Of a stretch of DNA of 64,000 bases, positions 46,648 to 55,179 are shown piece by piece. The notes under the pieces were generated by a model that was not told where the DNA came from, searched no databases, and was given only the letters and a program-made list of their open reading frames with translations. Source of the stretch: Polaromonas sp. (GTDB lineage Bacteria; Pseudomonadota; Gammaproteobacteria; Burkholderiales; Burkholderiaceae_C); assembly GCF_029945895.1 (NCBI RefSeq), contig NZ_JAQSDL010000106.1, forward strand, positions 56,193 to 120,192, in the 5' to 3' direction. The translations under genes and the position numbers were made by a program. How positions within the stretch are numbered: position 1 is the stretch's first letter; the number at the start of each line of letters is the position of its first letter.

Positions 46648-47748
46648 TCAGGCAAGCGCCGCCGCAATGGCTTTGCCCACGTCGGCCGTGCTGGCGGTGC
46701 CTCCCAGATCGGGGGTGCGAGGCGCACCACTGTGGGGAGCCAGGACTTTTTCAATCGCGGCAAGCACCGCGTCATGCGCATCCTTGTGCCCGAGAAATTC
46801 CAGCATCATCGCGCCGCACCAGATTTGCCCGATCGGGTTCGCGATGGCGCGGCCCGCAATGTCCGGCGCCGAACCGTGCACCGGTTCGAACAGTGAAGGA
46901 AACTTCCGCTCGGGATTGAGGTTGGCGCTGGGGGCGATGCCGATGGTGCCGGTGCAGGCCGGACCCAGGTCGCTCAGGATGTCGCCGAACAGATTGCTGG
47001 CCACCACCACATCGAAGAAGTCCGGACGCTGGACAAAATGCGCGGTCAGGATGTCGATGTGAAACTTGTCGAGCTTGATGCCCGGGTAACCCTTGGCCAT
47101 CTCGACGACACGTTCATCCCAGTAAGGCATCGAAATGGAGATGCCGTTGGACTTGGTCGCGCTTGTCAGATGTTTCTTAGGACGCGATTGCGCCAGCTCG
47201 AAAGCGAACTTGAGCACGCGGTCCACGCCGATGCGCGTGAACACCGACTCCTGCAACACGAACTCGCGGTCCGTTCCAGGGAAGGCCTTGCCGCCTATGC
47301 TCGAGTACTCGCCCTCGGTGTTTTCGCGCACGATGTAAAAATCAATTTCACCAGGGGCACGCGCCGAACCATCGCGCCGCACCACGGGCGCGATGATGCC
47401 GGGCATCAGTCGCGCGGGCCGCAGGTTGATGTACTGGTCAAACTCGCGGCGGAACAGCAGCAGCGAACCCCAGAGCGACACGTGGTCGGCAATCTTGTCG
47501 GGCCAGCCCACGGCGCCGAAATAAATCGCATCGTGTCCGCCGATCTGGTCTTTCCAGTCGTCGGGCAGCATCTTGCCGTGTTTCTCGAAGTAGTCCCAGC
47601 TGGAAAAATCGAAATGGTCGAACTGCAGGTCGATGCCGAACTTGACCGCAGCGGCCTCCATCACGCGGATGCCTTCAGGCATCACTTCCTTGCCGATGCC
47701 GTCGCCGGCGATGACTGCGATTCTTTTCTTTCCGGTGGTCTTGCTCAT
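46648..47748 (-). CDS. ttuC: Tartrate dehydrogenase / isocitrate-isopropylmalate dehydrogenase family
   Basis: A 366-residue Mg2+- and NAD+-dependent beta-decarboxylating dehydrogenase. AVIAGDGIGKEVMPEG is the N-terminal signature. Substrate residues are in LLLFRREFDQYINLRPARLMPG and YIVRENTEGEYSS. The metal-binding region is VVVASNLFGDILSDLGPACTGTIGIAPSANLNPE, and EPVHGSAPDIAGRAIANPIGQIWCGAMMLE ends the active site. The pattern fits the tartrate / D-malate dehydrogenase branch better than LeuB. It lies 17 bp downstream of the dehalogenase-like gene, so they are probably co-transcribed. Substrate specificity is inferred. Confidence 0.88.
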   Translation of the reverse strand: MSKTTGKKRIAVIAGDGIGKEVMPEGIRVMEAAAVKFGIDLQFDHFDFSSWDYFEKHGKMLPDDWKDQIGGHDAIYFGAVGWPDKIADHVSLWGSLLLFRREFDQYINLRPARLMPGIIAPVVRRDGSARAPGEIDFYIVRENTEGEYSSIGGKAFPGTDREFVLQESVFTRIGVDRVLKFAFELAQSRPKKHLTSATKSNGISISMPYWDERVVEMAKGYPGIKLDKFHIDILTAHFVQRPDFFDVVVASNLFGDILSDLGPACTGTIGIAPSANLNPERKFPSLFEPVHGSAPDIAGRAIANPIGQIWCGAMMLEFLGHKDAHDAVLAAIEKVLAPHSGAPRTPDLGGTASTADVGKAIAAALA

Positions 47749-47765
47749 GTTTGTCTTCCTTGATT

Positions 47766-48644
47766 TCAGGGTTTGAAAAAATTCAGGGCCTGCGCCAGCA
47801 GCAGTGCCGGCGCCTCTTCCGCAATGTAATGCCCACAGGGCAGGCTCAGGCCCGAGACGTCAACAGCCCGTTCACGCCAGAGGCGCAGCACGTCGAAACA
47901 CTGGCCAACCGCCCCGTGCTCGCCCCAGAGTACATGCAAAGGCTGCATCAGCCGCTTTGCCGCGGCCACATCGGCACGGTCGTGCACCAGGTCCACCGTG
48001 GCTGACGCGCGGTAGTCCTCGCAAATGCTCTCTGCCGTGCCGGGAATCTGGATACAGCGCTCGTACTCGGCGAGCGCGGCCGGCGCAAATGCCTCAAGTC
48101 CCGCATGGCGTTTACCCATCACGCTGCGCAAGTAACGTACCGGATCGGATTCAATCAGGGCTTCGGGCAGGGGCGGCGGCTGGATCAGGAAGAACCAGTG
48201 CCAGTAGGCACGCGCAAAAGCCTCCGAGGTGTTCTCATACACGGCCAGGGTGGGCGCGATGTCGAGCAGCATCAGGCGCTGCACGGCCGCGGGGTGATCG
48301 GCGGCCAGCCGGTGCGCCACGCGCGCACCGCGGTCGTGTGCCAGCACCTGGAAAGTGTCGAAGCCGTGGTGCCGCATGACCGCCAGCGCGTCGCGCGCCA
48401 TGTCGCGCTTTGAATAAGCCAGGTGCCCGGGGTCGGCCGCCGGCCGGCCGGAATCACCGTAGCCGCGCAAGTCCATCATGACCACGGTGAAGTGCCTGGC
48501 CAGCGCGGGGGCCACCGCGTGCCACATCACGTGGGTTTGCGGATGGCCATGCAGGAGCAACAGCGGCGCGCCCTGCCCGCCCTTGCGGCCATGCAGCCTG
48601 AGCTCCCCGCGGCTGGTTTCAAAGGTCTCGAAGGCTTCAAACAT
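47766..48644 (-). CDS. Alpha/beta hydrolase, haloacetate (fluoroacetate) dehalogenase-like
   Basis: A 292-residue hydrolase of the haloalkane/haloacetate dehalogenase group. The nucleophile motif is HDRGARVAHRLAADHP, with Asp rather than Ser and the two carboxylate-binding Arg (DRGAR). The halide-pocket motif YWHWFFLIQPPPLPE carries adjacent His and Trp as in fluoroacetate dehalogenase, and DYRASATVDL gives a Tyr. The catalytic His is in CGHYIAEE. It may therefore cleave C-F or C-Cl in haloacetates, although an epoxide or ester substrate remains possible. It is divergent from a LysR gene and upstream of a tartrate-dehydrogenase gene. Confidence 0.85.
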   Translation of the reverse strand: MFEAFETFETSRGELRLHGRKGGQGAPLLLLHGHPQTHVMWHAVAPALARHFTVVMMDLRGYGDSGRPAADPGHLAYSKRDMARDALAVMRHHGFDTFQVLAHDRGARVAHRLAADHPAAVQRLMLLDIAPTLAVYENTSEAFARAYWHWFFLIQPPPLPEALIESDPVRYLRSVMGKRHAGLEAFAPAALAEYERCIQIPGTAESICEDYRASATVDLVHDRADVAAAKRLMQPLHVLWGEHGAVGQCFDVLRLWRERAVDVSGLSLPCGHYIAEEAPALLLAQALNFFKP

Positions 48645-48681
48645 GCAGCGATTGTGATTGCCAGTCTCCCTTGAATCAAGA

Positions 48682-48703
48682 AATAATAAGAGAATTGATT
48701 ATT
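48682..48703 (+). promoter_or_regulatory. Putative LysR operator in the divergent promoter
   Basis: AATAAT-N10-ATTATT in an AT-rich 45-bp island between the dehalogenase-like and LysR genes. The symmetry and location fit an autoregulatory LysR site, but no strict T-N11-A box is certain. Confidence 0.45.
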
Positions 48704-48718
48704 CTTAAATTGGAAATG

Positions 48719-49672
48719 ATGGAACGTGCCGACCTGGCCCTGGTGGTCGCTATTCAACAGCATGGCAGCCTCGTGGCCACCGCCGAGGCATTGCAGATGG
48801 CGCCTTCTGCCGTGACCAAGCGCCTGGCCCAGCTGGAGGCCGAACTCGGTCTGCTGCTGTTCCAGCGCAGCACCCGGCGGGTGGCCCCCACCCTCGACGG
48901 CGAATTGCTGTGCGAACGTGCGCGCCTGATGCTGGCGCAGTTCGATGCGCTGGAGCAGTCCCTGCAGGAGCGAAAGTCGGAAGCCTCTGGCCTGATCCGG
49001 CTGGCGGCGACCTTCGGCTTCGGCCGCCTCTGGCTGGGACCAGTGCTGGCCGAATTCCAGGCCAGGCACCCGGCCATCCAGATCCAGCTGCAGCTTTATG
49101 AACAGCTGCCCGATCTGGCGGCGGAAGGTTTTGACGGTGCCGTCTGGCTCTGGTCACCCCGGCCGCAACGCGCGAGCGAGTGGACGGTACGCAAGCTGGC
49201 CGGCAACCAGCGCGTGGTGGTGGCGGCGCCGGCCTATGTCCGCCAGCACGGCCAACCCGCCACGCCGGCGGAACTGGCGCAGCACAACTGCCTGATCGCG
49301 CGGGAGAACGATCGCCAGTTCGACACCTGGCACCTGCAGGCCTTGCGCGGCGCGCGCAGAAAATCCGGCACTACAGCAGAGGCCCCCGCCGATCAGCGGG
49401 TTCGCGTGCAGGGCAAGCTGTCATCCAACTCGGGCGAGCTGGTACGCGACTGGTGTCTGCAGGGACGCGGCGTGATGCTGCGCAGCCTGTGGGACGTGCA
49501 GGCGCAGCTCGACTCGGGCAAGCTGGTGCGGCTGTTGCCGCAGTACGCCATGCTGGACGCCGACATCCAGTGGCTGGCGCCCTTCCGGCCGCAGACACCG
49601 AAGCGGGTACGTTTGCTGATTGACTGCCTGGCAGAAAAATTCAGGCACGAGCCCTGGCGGCTGCCCGCCTGA
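48719..49672 (+). CDS. LysR-family transcriptional regulator
   Basis: A 317-residue regulator: N-terminal HTH (ADLALVVAIQQHGSLVATAEALQMAPSAVTKRLAQLEAELGLLLFQR) and a C-terminal LysR substrate domain ending with the effector-dependent segment SNSGELVRDWCLQGRGVMLRSLWDVQ. The ATG at 48719 (or 48716) is preferred, because the frame upstream runs through the AT-rich promoter. It is divergent from the dehalogenase/tartrate-dehydrogenase pair and probably controls it. Confidence 0.92.
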   Translation: MERADLALVVAIQQHGSLVATAEALQMAPSAVTKRLAQLEAELGLLLFQRSTRRVAPTLDGELLCERARLMLAQFDALEQSLQERKSEASGLIRLAATFGFGRLWLGPVLAEFQARHPAIQIQLQLYEQLPDLAAEGFDGAVWLWSPRPQRASEWTVRKLAGNQRVVVAAPAYVRQHGQPATPAELAQHNCLIARENDRQFDTWHLQALRGARRKSGTTAEAPADQRVRVQGKLSSNSGELVRDWCLQGRGVMLRSLWDVQAQLDSGKLVRLLPQYAMLDADIQWLAPFRPQTPKRVRLLIDCLAEKFRHEPWRLPA

Positions 49673-49684
49673 TTCCGAAGGACC

Positions 49685-50593
49685 TCAGGCGGCACGCATG
49701 CCGTTGCGCACCACCAGCCAGACCCCGAGTGCTGTCAGCGCCGTCCCCAGCACGGTGACCACCGTGATGGACTCGCCAAACAGCAACCAGGCCATCAGTG
49801 CGGTGGTGGGCGGCACCAGGTACAGCAGGCTGGTCACGGCCGTGGCCGCACCGCGCTGGATCAGCATGTAAAGCAGCGAGCTGCCGCCCAGCGTGAGCGC
49901 GAGCACCGACCAGCCCAGCGCCCCCAGGAACTCCGGGGTCAGCAGCACGGGCTCTGCCTCGAACCAGGCAAAAGGCAGCGTCACCAGCAGCGCCGCGCCG
50001 AGCTGGATGGCGTTGGCGCTGCGCACATCGGCCGCCCGGACAAAACGCTTCTGGTACAGCGTGCCGATGGTGATGCTGAGCAGCGCAAAAACAGCGCAAA
50101 CCAGGGTGTAGGCGGTCGCCTCGTTGCCCGCGCCAAACTTGCGCGAAACCACCAGCAGCAGGCCGGCCAGCCCGAGCACCAGGCCCAGCCACTGGCGTGC
50201 ACTGACACGGTTGTCGCTCTGGCTGCCGTCGCCCATGCGCGAGACCCAGACCGCGGTCAACACCGGCTGCAGGCCGACGATCAGTGCCGACAGACCCGAA
50301 CCCATGCCGCCCTTGATGGCCGACCAGACGCCGCCGAGGTAACCCGCGTGAATCAGGATGCCGGTGACCCCGAGATGCAGCCACTGCGAGCGGCTGGCAG
50401 GCCAGGCCACTCGTGCAATGGCGATCCAGACCAGGAAGCAGGCCAGCGACAACACGTAGCGGATCGCCAGAAAGGTCAGCGGCGGCGCATAAGGCAGGCC
50501 GTATTTGGCGACGATGAAGCCAGTGCTCCAGATCAGCACAAAAACGGCAGGCATGGCCCGGATCAGGGCGCTGTTCGAGCCGGGAGAACTCAT
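49685..50593 (-). CDS. EamA/DMT-family membrane transporter
   Basis: A 302-residue ten-helix DMT permease. The first EamA unit begins AVFVLIWSTGFIVAKYGLPYAPPLTFLAIRY and the second includes SVLALTLGGSSLLYMLIQRGAATAVTSLLYLVPPTTALMAWLLFGE, a strong family signature. The substrate is unknown. The ATG overlaps the pgsA stop (ATGA), so it is co-translated with pgsA. It is unrelated in detail to the EamA protein at 6954. Confidence 0.9.
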   Translation of the reverse strand: MSSPGSNSALIRAMPAVFVLIWSTGFIVAKYGLPYAPPLTFLAIRYVLSLACFLVWIAIARVAWPASRSQWLHLGVTGILIHAGYLGGVWSAIKGGMGSGLSALIVGLQPVLTAVWVSRMGDGSQSDNRVSARQWLGLVLGLAGLLLVVSRKFGAGNEATAYTLVCAVFALLSITIGTLYQKRFVRAADVRSANAIQLGAALLVTLPFAWFEAEPVLLTPEFLGALGWSVLALTLGGSSLLYMLIQRGAATAVTSLLYLVPPTTALMAWLLFGESITVVTVLGTALTALGVWLVVRNGMRAA

Positions 50594-51156
50594 TTGGCGC
50601 GCGCGCGGATTTCGGGAATGGCTTTTTTCAGGTAGTAGGCCATGGACCAGACCGTCAGGATGGCCGACAGCCAGATCAGCCAGGTACCCCAGACGTTGGT
50701 GTTGATGACGCCGAACAGGATGCCGTCAAACAGCAGGAAGGGAATCGCGATCATCTGCACCGTGGTCTTGATCTTGCCGAGCATGTGCACCGCCACGCTT
50801 TTGGTCGCACCTATCAGCGCCATCCACTCGCGCAGGGCGGAAATGGCGATCTCGCGCCCGATGATGATGAGCGCCACAAACACATCGGCGCGCCGCAGAT
50901 GCACCAGCACCAGCAACGCGGCACACACGAGAAATTTGTCGGCTACCGGATCGAGAAAGGCGCCGAAGGACGAGGTCTGGTTGAGTTTGCGTGCCAGAAA
51001 GCCGTCGAGCCAGTCGGTGGCAGCAAACACCACGAACATGACGGTGGCAATCAGGTTCTGGCTGGCCGGCGTCATGTCGAGATAGAAAATGCCCACGATC
51101 AGCGGAATCGCCACAATGCGCGTCCAGGTCATCACGGTGGGTATGGTCAGGAACAT
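50590..51156 (-). CDS. pgsA: CDP-diacylglycerol-glycerol-3-phosphate 3-phosphatidyltransferase
   Basis: A 188-residue inner-membrane enzyme making phosphatidylglycerol-phosphate. The CDP-alcohol phosphotransferase motif DG-x2-AR-x8-G-x3-D-x3-D is seen as DGFLARKLNQTSSFGAFLDPVADK. Membrane helices surround it. It lies downstream of uvrC on the same strand, a common proteobacterial pairing. Confidence 0.96.
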   Translation of the reverse strand: MFLTIPTVMTWTRIVAIPLIVGIFYLDMTPASQNLIATVMFVVFAATDWLDGFLARKLNQTSSFGAFLDPVADKFLVCAALLVLVHLRRADVFVALIIIGREIAISALREWMALIGATKSVAVHMLGKIKTTVQMIAIPFLLFDGILFGVINTNVWGTWLIWLSAILTVWSMAYYLKKAIPEIRARAK

Positions 51157-51283
51157 GGCCCGATTTTGACATGCGCGGCGCCGGGCCGAACATGCACGCC
51201 GTCAGCACCCGTCAAATACCGCCGCTTTGACCCACTTTCACACCGCTTCGTGGCGCAAATACGTCTCAGGCCATGAACCGGGT

Positions 51284-53224
51284 TCAGTGCAGGGCGCGGT
51301 AGATTTCTTCGGCGAGCTCGCGGGAAATGCCCTCCACCGTGGCAATGTCCTCCGCGCTGGCCGAACTCACGCCGCGTATGCCGCCAAAACGCTGCAACAG
51401 GTTGGCGCGTTTTTTGGGGCCAATGCCGGCGATGTCTTCCAGGCGGCTGGCACCGACCCGCACCTTGGCGCGTTTGGCCCGCATGCCGGTGATGGCAAAA
51501 CGGTGCGCCTCGTCGCGGATCTGGGCAATCAGCATCAGGGCCGCCGAGTCGCGACCGAGGTAGACCTTCTCGCGGCCGTCGGCAAAGACCAGCTCCTCGA
51601 GCCCGACCTTGCGCCCCTCGCCTTTCTCGACGCCGGCAATCAGGCCGAGGTCGAGGCCCAGCTCCTCGAACACCTCGCGCGCCATCGAGACCTGCCCCTT
51701 GCCGCCGTCAATCAGCACCAGGTCCGGCAGCCGGGCGGTGTTGTTGCGCGCCGCTTCAGCGAGCTTGCTGTAGCGGCGCATCAGCACCTGGCGCATGGCA
51801 GCGTAGTCGTCGCCCGGCGTGATGCCCTCGATGTTGTAGCGGCGGTATTCGGCGCTTTGCATCTTGTGGCCATGGAACACCACGCAGGAGGCCTGGGTCG
51901 ATTCACCCGCCGTGTGCGAGATGTCGAAACATTCGATGCGCAGCGCATCGAGCTTGTCCAGCGACAGGTCCAGCGCCTCGGCCAGCGCGCGGGTGCGCGC
52001 CTGCTGCGAACCCTGCTCGGCCAGCAACCGGGCCAGCTGCAGGTCGGCGTTGGTCTGCGCCATCTCCAGCCAGATGCGACGCTGCTCGCGCGGCTGGTGG
52101 ATCGCCGTGACCTTGTTGCCCGTCTGCATGACCAGCGCGGCGATCAGTTCCCTGTCCACCGGTTCGCTGCACACCAGCACGGGCGGCACCGGCACGCCGA
52201 CATAGTGCTGGGCGATGAAGGCTTCCAGCACCAGGGCCTCGAGCTTTTTGGTCTTTGCAGGCACGGCGAGCTCAGCGCCCTCAGCGCCCTCTGCGCCTTC
52301 AGCAGCTTCGCCAATGTCTTCATCGAGTCCGGCCAGGTCGGCCGCGTGTTCGACATGGGTGGGGAAATACGGCCGGTCGCCCAGGTGCCGGCCGCCGCGC
52401 ACCATGGCCAGATTCACGCAGGCCTTGCCGCCATGCACCTTCACCGCCAGGATGTCCACGTCCTTGTCACCGCCGGTTTCCATGGACTGCTGGTGCAGCA
52501 CCTTGGACAGCGCCGAGATCTGGTTGCGCAGCTCTGCCGCCTGCTCGAACTCCAGCTTTTCGGCACGGCCCCGCATCTGCTTTTCCAGCTCGGTCAGGAT
52601 GTCCCCGGCCTGCCCCTGCAGAAAACGCTCGGCGTTGGCCACGTCCAGCGCGTACTGCTCGGGCGTCACATGGCCGACACAGGGCGCGGAACAGCGCTTG
52701 ATCTGGTACAGCAGGCAGGGCCGGGTGCGGTTGTTGAACACCGTGTCTTCGCAGGTGCGCAGCTTGAAGACCTTCTGCAGCAGCAAGATGGTCTCCTTGA
52801 CCGCCCAGGCGCTGGGATAAGGCCCGAAGTAGCTGTGCTTTTTTTCGACCGCGCCGCGGTAGTAGGCGACGCGCGGAAAGGTGTGCGACGCGAGCTTGAG
52901 GTAGGGGTAGCTCTTGTCGTCCCGGAACAGGATGTTGAACTTCGGGTTCAGCGTCTTGATCAGGTTGTTTTCCAGCAGCAGCGCCTCGGCTTCGGAGCGC
53001 ACCACGGTGGTTTCCATGCGCGCGATCTTCGTCACCATGTGGCCGATGCGCGTGCCACCGTGGTTCTTCTGGAAGTAAGTGGAGACCCGTTTTTTCAGGT
53101 CGCGCGCCTTGCCGACATACAGCACCGCGCCGTCCGCATCGAAGTAGCGGTAAACGCCGGGCATGGCCGGCAGCGCCGCAACTTCGCTGAGCAGCTGGGG
53201 GTCAAATTCGTGGGATGGGGTCAT
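51284..53224 (-). CDS. uvrC: Excinuclease ABC subunit C
   Basis: A 646-residue UvrC. The N-terminal GIY-YIG nuclease has [30 protein letters not shown]; a UvrB-interacting UVR motif lies near residue 205. The C-terminal RNase H-like nuclease ([20 protein letters not shown] and [14 protein letters not shown]) precedes a helix-hairpin-helix pair ([21 protein letters not shown]). The ATG at 53224 fits the domain start. A Glu/Ala-rich stretch ([18 protein letters not shown]) interrupts the middle. It is divergent from earP. Confidence 0.97.
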   Translation of the reverse strand: MTPSHEFDPQLLSEVAALPAMPGVYRYFDADGAVLYVGKARDLKKRVSTYFQKNHGGTRIGHMVTKIARMETTVVRSEAEALLLENNLIKTLNPKFNILFRDDKSYPYLKLASHTFPRVAYYRGAVEKKHSYFGPYPSAWAVKETILLLQKVFKLRTCEDTVFNNRTRPCLLYQIKRCSAPCVGHVTPEQYALDVANAERFLQGQAGDILTELEKQMRGRAEKLEFEQAAELRNQISALSKVLHQQSMETGGDKDVDILAVKVHGGKACVNLAMVRGGRHLGDRPYFPTHVEHAADLAGLDEDIGEAAEGAEGAEGAELAVPAKTKKLEALVLEAFIAQHYVGVPVPPVLVCSEPVDRELIAALVMQTGNKVTAIHQPREQRRIWLEMAQTNADLQLARLLAEQGSQQARTRALAEALDLSLDKLDALRIECFDISHTAGESTQASCVVFHGHKMQSAEYRRYNIEGITPGDDYAAMRQVLMRRYSKLAEAARNNTARLPDLVLIDGGKGQVSMAREVFEELGLDLGLIAGVEKGEGRKVGLEELVFADGREKVYLGRDSAALMLIAQIRDEAHRFAITGMRAKRAKVRVGASRLEDIAGIGPKKRANLLQRFGGIRGVSSASAEDIATVEGISRELAEEIYRALH

Positions 53225-53328
53225 GGTGGTGGGTGCGCGTTGGGCCGGTGGGGGCCGTCTTCCGGAAGAAGTATCGGCAATTCCGGACAACTCCGGCTGG
53301 CAGCCCCCGTATTGTGGACAATCCGGGC

Positions 53329-54453
53329 ATGGATCATCGCCCGCAATGGGACATTTTTTGCAAGGTCATCGACAACCACGGCGACATCGGCGTCTGCTGG
53401 CGGCTCAGCGCGGAACTGGCGGCGCGCGGGCAGCGTGTGCGGCTGTGGGTGGACGACGCGTCGGCCCTGCACTGGATGGCGCCCGAAGGCTGCGACGGTG
53501 TCGACGTCCTGCCCTGGCTGGAGCCGCTGGGCATGAACGTCCTGCGTCTGGGTGCCGCCCCCTGCGAGGTGCTGGTGGAGGCCTTTGGCTGCGAAATTGC
53601 TCCTGAATTCATAGCTGCCTGCGCAGACAGGGAAAGGGCTACAGGCCAAAAACCTGTATGGATCAACCTCGAATACCTGTCCGCCGAGCCCTGGGTGGAG
53701 CGCTGCCATGCCCTGCCCTCGCCGGTGCCACGCGGCCCGGCTGCCGGCTGGACCAAGTGGTTTTTCTACCCCGGCTTCAGCGCCGCCACTGGCGGGCTGC
53801 TGCGCGAGTCCACGCTGGCAGCGCGCCAGGCGGCCTTTGACCGGCAGGCCTGGCTGGCCGGGCGCGGCATTGACTGGAATGGCGAGATGCTGGTGTCGCT
53901 GTTCTGTTACGAGCCCCCCGCCCTGGCGCAGCTGCTGGACCACCTGGTGCAGATGGGCAGCGCCGCCGCGCCGGTGCGCCTGCTCGTGACCGCGGGCCGC
54001 GCCACGGCCGCCGTCCAGACCGCCGTTCATGACAAAAAGTGGCCACAGCCCAAGCAGGACGGGCGCGAGCCGCTATCAATTTCATACCTTCCCTGGCTGC
54101 GCCAGGACGATTTCGACCACCTGCTCTGGGCCTGCGACCTGAACTTTGTACGCGGCGAGGATTCGGTGGTGCGCGCGCTCTGGGCCGGCCAGGCCTTCGT
54201 CTGGCAGATTTACCCCCAGGCCGACCACGCCCATCAGGCCAAGCTGCAAGCCTTTCTGGACATGTTGCAGGCCCCGCCGTCGCTGCGGCGTTTTCATGAG
54301 GTGTGGAACGGCCTGCAGCGCGACTTGCCGGCTCCCGACCTGCCTCTGTGGTCCGGCTGCGCCCGCGCGGCCGGTCAGCGCCTGAAGGAACAGGCCGACC
54401 TGGCCACGCAGCTGCTGGACTTTGTCACGCAGAAACAGGGGCTTGCACCGTGA
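53329..54453 (+). CDS. earP: EF-P arginine rhamnosyltransferase EarP
   Basis: A 374-residue GT-B glycosyltransferase that rhamnosylates Arg32 of EF-P using dTDP-L-rhamnose. The start [24 protein letters not shown], with the catalytic-type Asp, and the C-terminal nucleotide-sugar site [31 protein letters not shown] are diagnostic. Two copies of the genomic 55-bp repeat lie in frame (residues ~90-110 and ~234-254), in opposite orientations, probably in surface loops. efp is not adjacent: a two-component system and eptA lie between. Its stop overlaps the next start as GTGA. Confidence 0.94.
   Translation: MDHRPQWDIFCKVIDNHGDIGVCWRLSAELAARGQRVRLWVDDASALHWMAPEGCDGVDVLPWLEPLGMNVLRLGAAPCEVLVEAFGCEIAPEFIAACADRERATGQKPVWINLEYLSAEPWVERCHALPSPVPRGPAAGWTKWFFYPGFSAATGGLLRESTLAARQAAFDRQAWLAGRGIDWNGEMLVSLFCYEPPALAQLLDHLVQMGSAAAPVRLLVTAGRATAAVQTAVHDKKWPQPKQDGREPLSISYLPWLRQDDFDHLLWACDLNFVRGEDSVVRALWAGQAFVWQIYPQADHAHQAKLQAFLDMLQAPPSLRRFHEVWNGLQRDLPAPDLPLWSGCARAAGQRLKEQADLATQLLDFVTQKQGLAP
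53598..53656 (+). repeat. Interspersed element inside earP (copy 12)
   Basis: GCTCCTGAATTCATAGCTGCC head, TGCGCAGACAGGGAAAGGGC core, TACAGGCCAAAAAC tail. The GCTCCTG head variant is shared with the feoB copy. Confidence 0.75.
54030..54088 (-). repeat. Interspersed element inside earP (copy 13)
   Basis: Minus-strand reading: TATGAAATTGATAGCGG head, CTCGCGCCCGTCCTG core, then GGGCTGTGGCCACTTTTTGTC. It is antisense to earP and in frame. Confidence 0.82.
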
Positions 54454-55109
54454 GGCTGCTGCTGGTGGAAGACGACACCATGGTTGGCCGGGCGATGCGC
54501 CAGGGTCTGGCCGACGCCGGGTTCAGCGTGGACTGGGTGATGGAGGGGCACGCCGCCGAGCGCGCGCTGGCCAACGGCGTCTACGACCTGGCCGTGCTGG
54601 ACCTCGGCTTGCCCGGCCAGGATGGCATGGCGGTGCTCAAGGGCCTGCGCACGCGCGGCAACGCCGTGCCGGTGCTGATCGTGACGGCACGCGACGCGGT
54701 CGCCGACCGCATCGCCGGGCTCAACGCGGGCGCCGACGACTATGTGCTCAAGCCTTTCGACCTGGATGAGCTGATCGCCCGGGTGCGCGCGCTGCTGCGC
54801 CGCCATGCCGGCGGCGGCTCCCCCCTGCTGCAATGTGGCGAGCTGATCCTTGACCCGGTCCACAAACAAGTCAGCCTGAAAGGTGAAGCCGTGAACCTGT
54901 CCGCCCGCGAATTCGCACTGCTGGAGACCCTCATGCAACGGCCCGGCGCCGTGTTGTCACGAGCCCAGCTGGAAGACTCCATCTACGGCTGGGCCGAGGA
55001 GATCGGCAGCAATGCGGTCGAGGTCTACCTGCACAAGCTGCGCCGCAAACTCGGCGCTGACACCATCCGCAATGTGCGCGGTGTCGGGTACAAGGTGGTG
55101 GCACCATGA
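54450..55109 (+). CDS. OmpR/PmrA-family response regulator
   Basis: 219 residues: a receiver domain ([15 protein letters not shown], phospho-Asp in AVLDLGLPGQDG, Lys in VLKPFDLDEL) and a winged-helix DNA-binding domain (LSAREFALLETLMQRPGAVLSRAQLEDSIYG to NVRGVGYKV). It starts at GTG 54450 overlapping the earP stop. It is closest in pattern to PmrA/QseB-type regulators. A PmrA-like box in front of the eptA gene nearby supports a lipid-A modification role. Paired with the histidine kinase 70 bp downstream. Confidence 0.93.
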   Translation: MRLLLVEDDTMVGRAMRQGLADAGFSVDWVMEGHAAERALANGVYDLAVLDLGLPGQDGMAVLKGLRTRGNAVPVLIVTARDAVADRIAGLNAGADDYVLKPFDLDELIARVRALLRRHAGGGSPLLQCGELILDPVHKQVSLKGEAVNLSAREFALLETLMQRPGAVLSRAQLEDSIYGWAEEIGSNAVEVYLHKLRRKLGADTIRNVRGVGYKVVAP

Positions 55110-55179
55110 GCTACGCAGGGAGGGGCCCCGGCCTGCCGGGGGTAGCGGCCAGGGCGAACGACAACACAAGGAGCAGGCC

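Noticed and set aside
48671..48718. Upstream start of the LysR gene
   Set aside because: Those codons run through the AT-rich divergent promoter and lie outside the conserved HTH domain.
51227..53536. 769-codon plus-strand open frame opposite uvrC
   Set aside because: Antisense shadow of uvrC with low-complexity composition.
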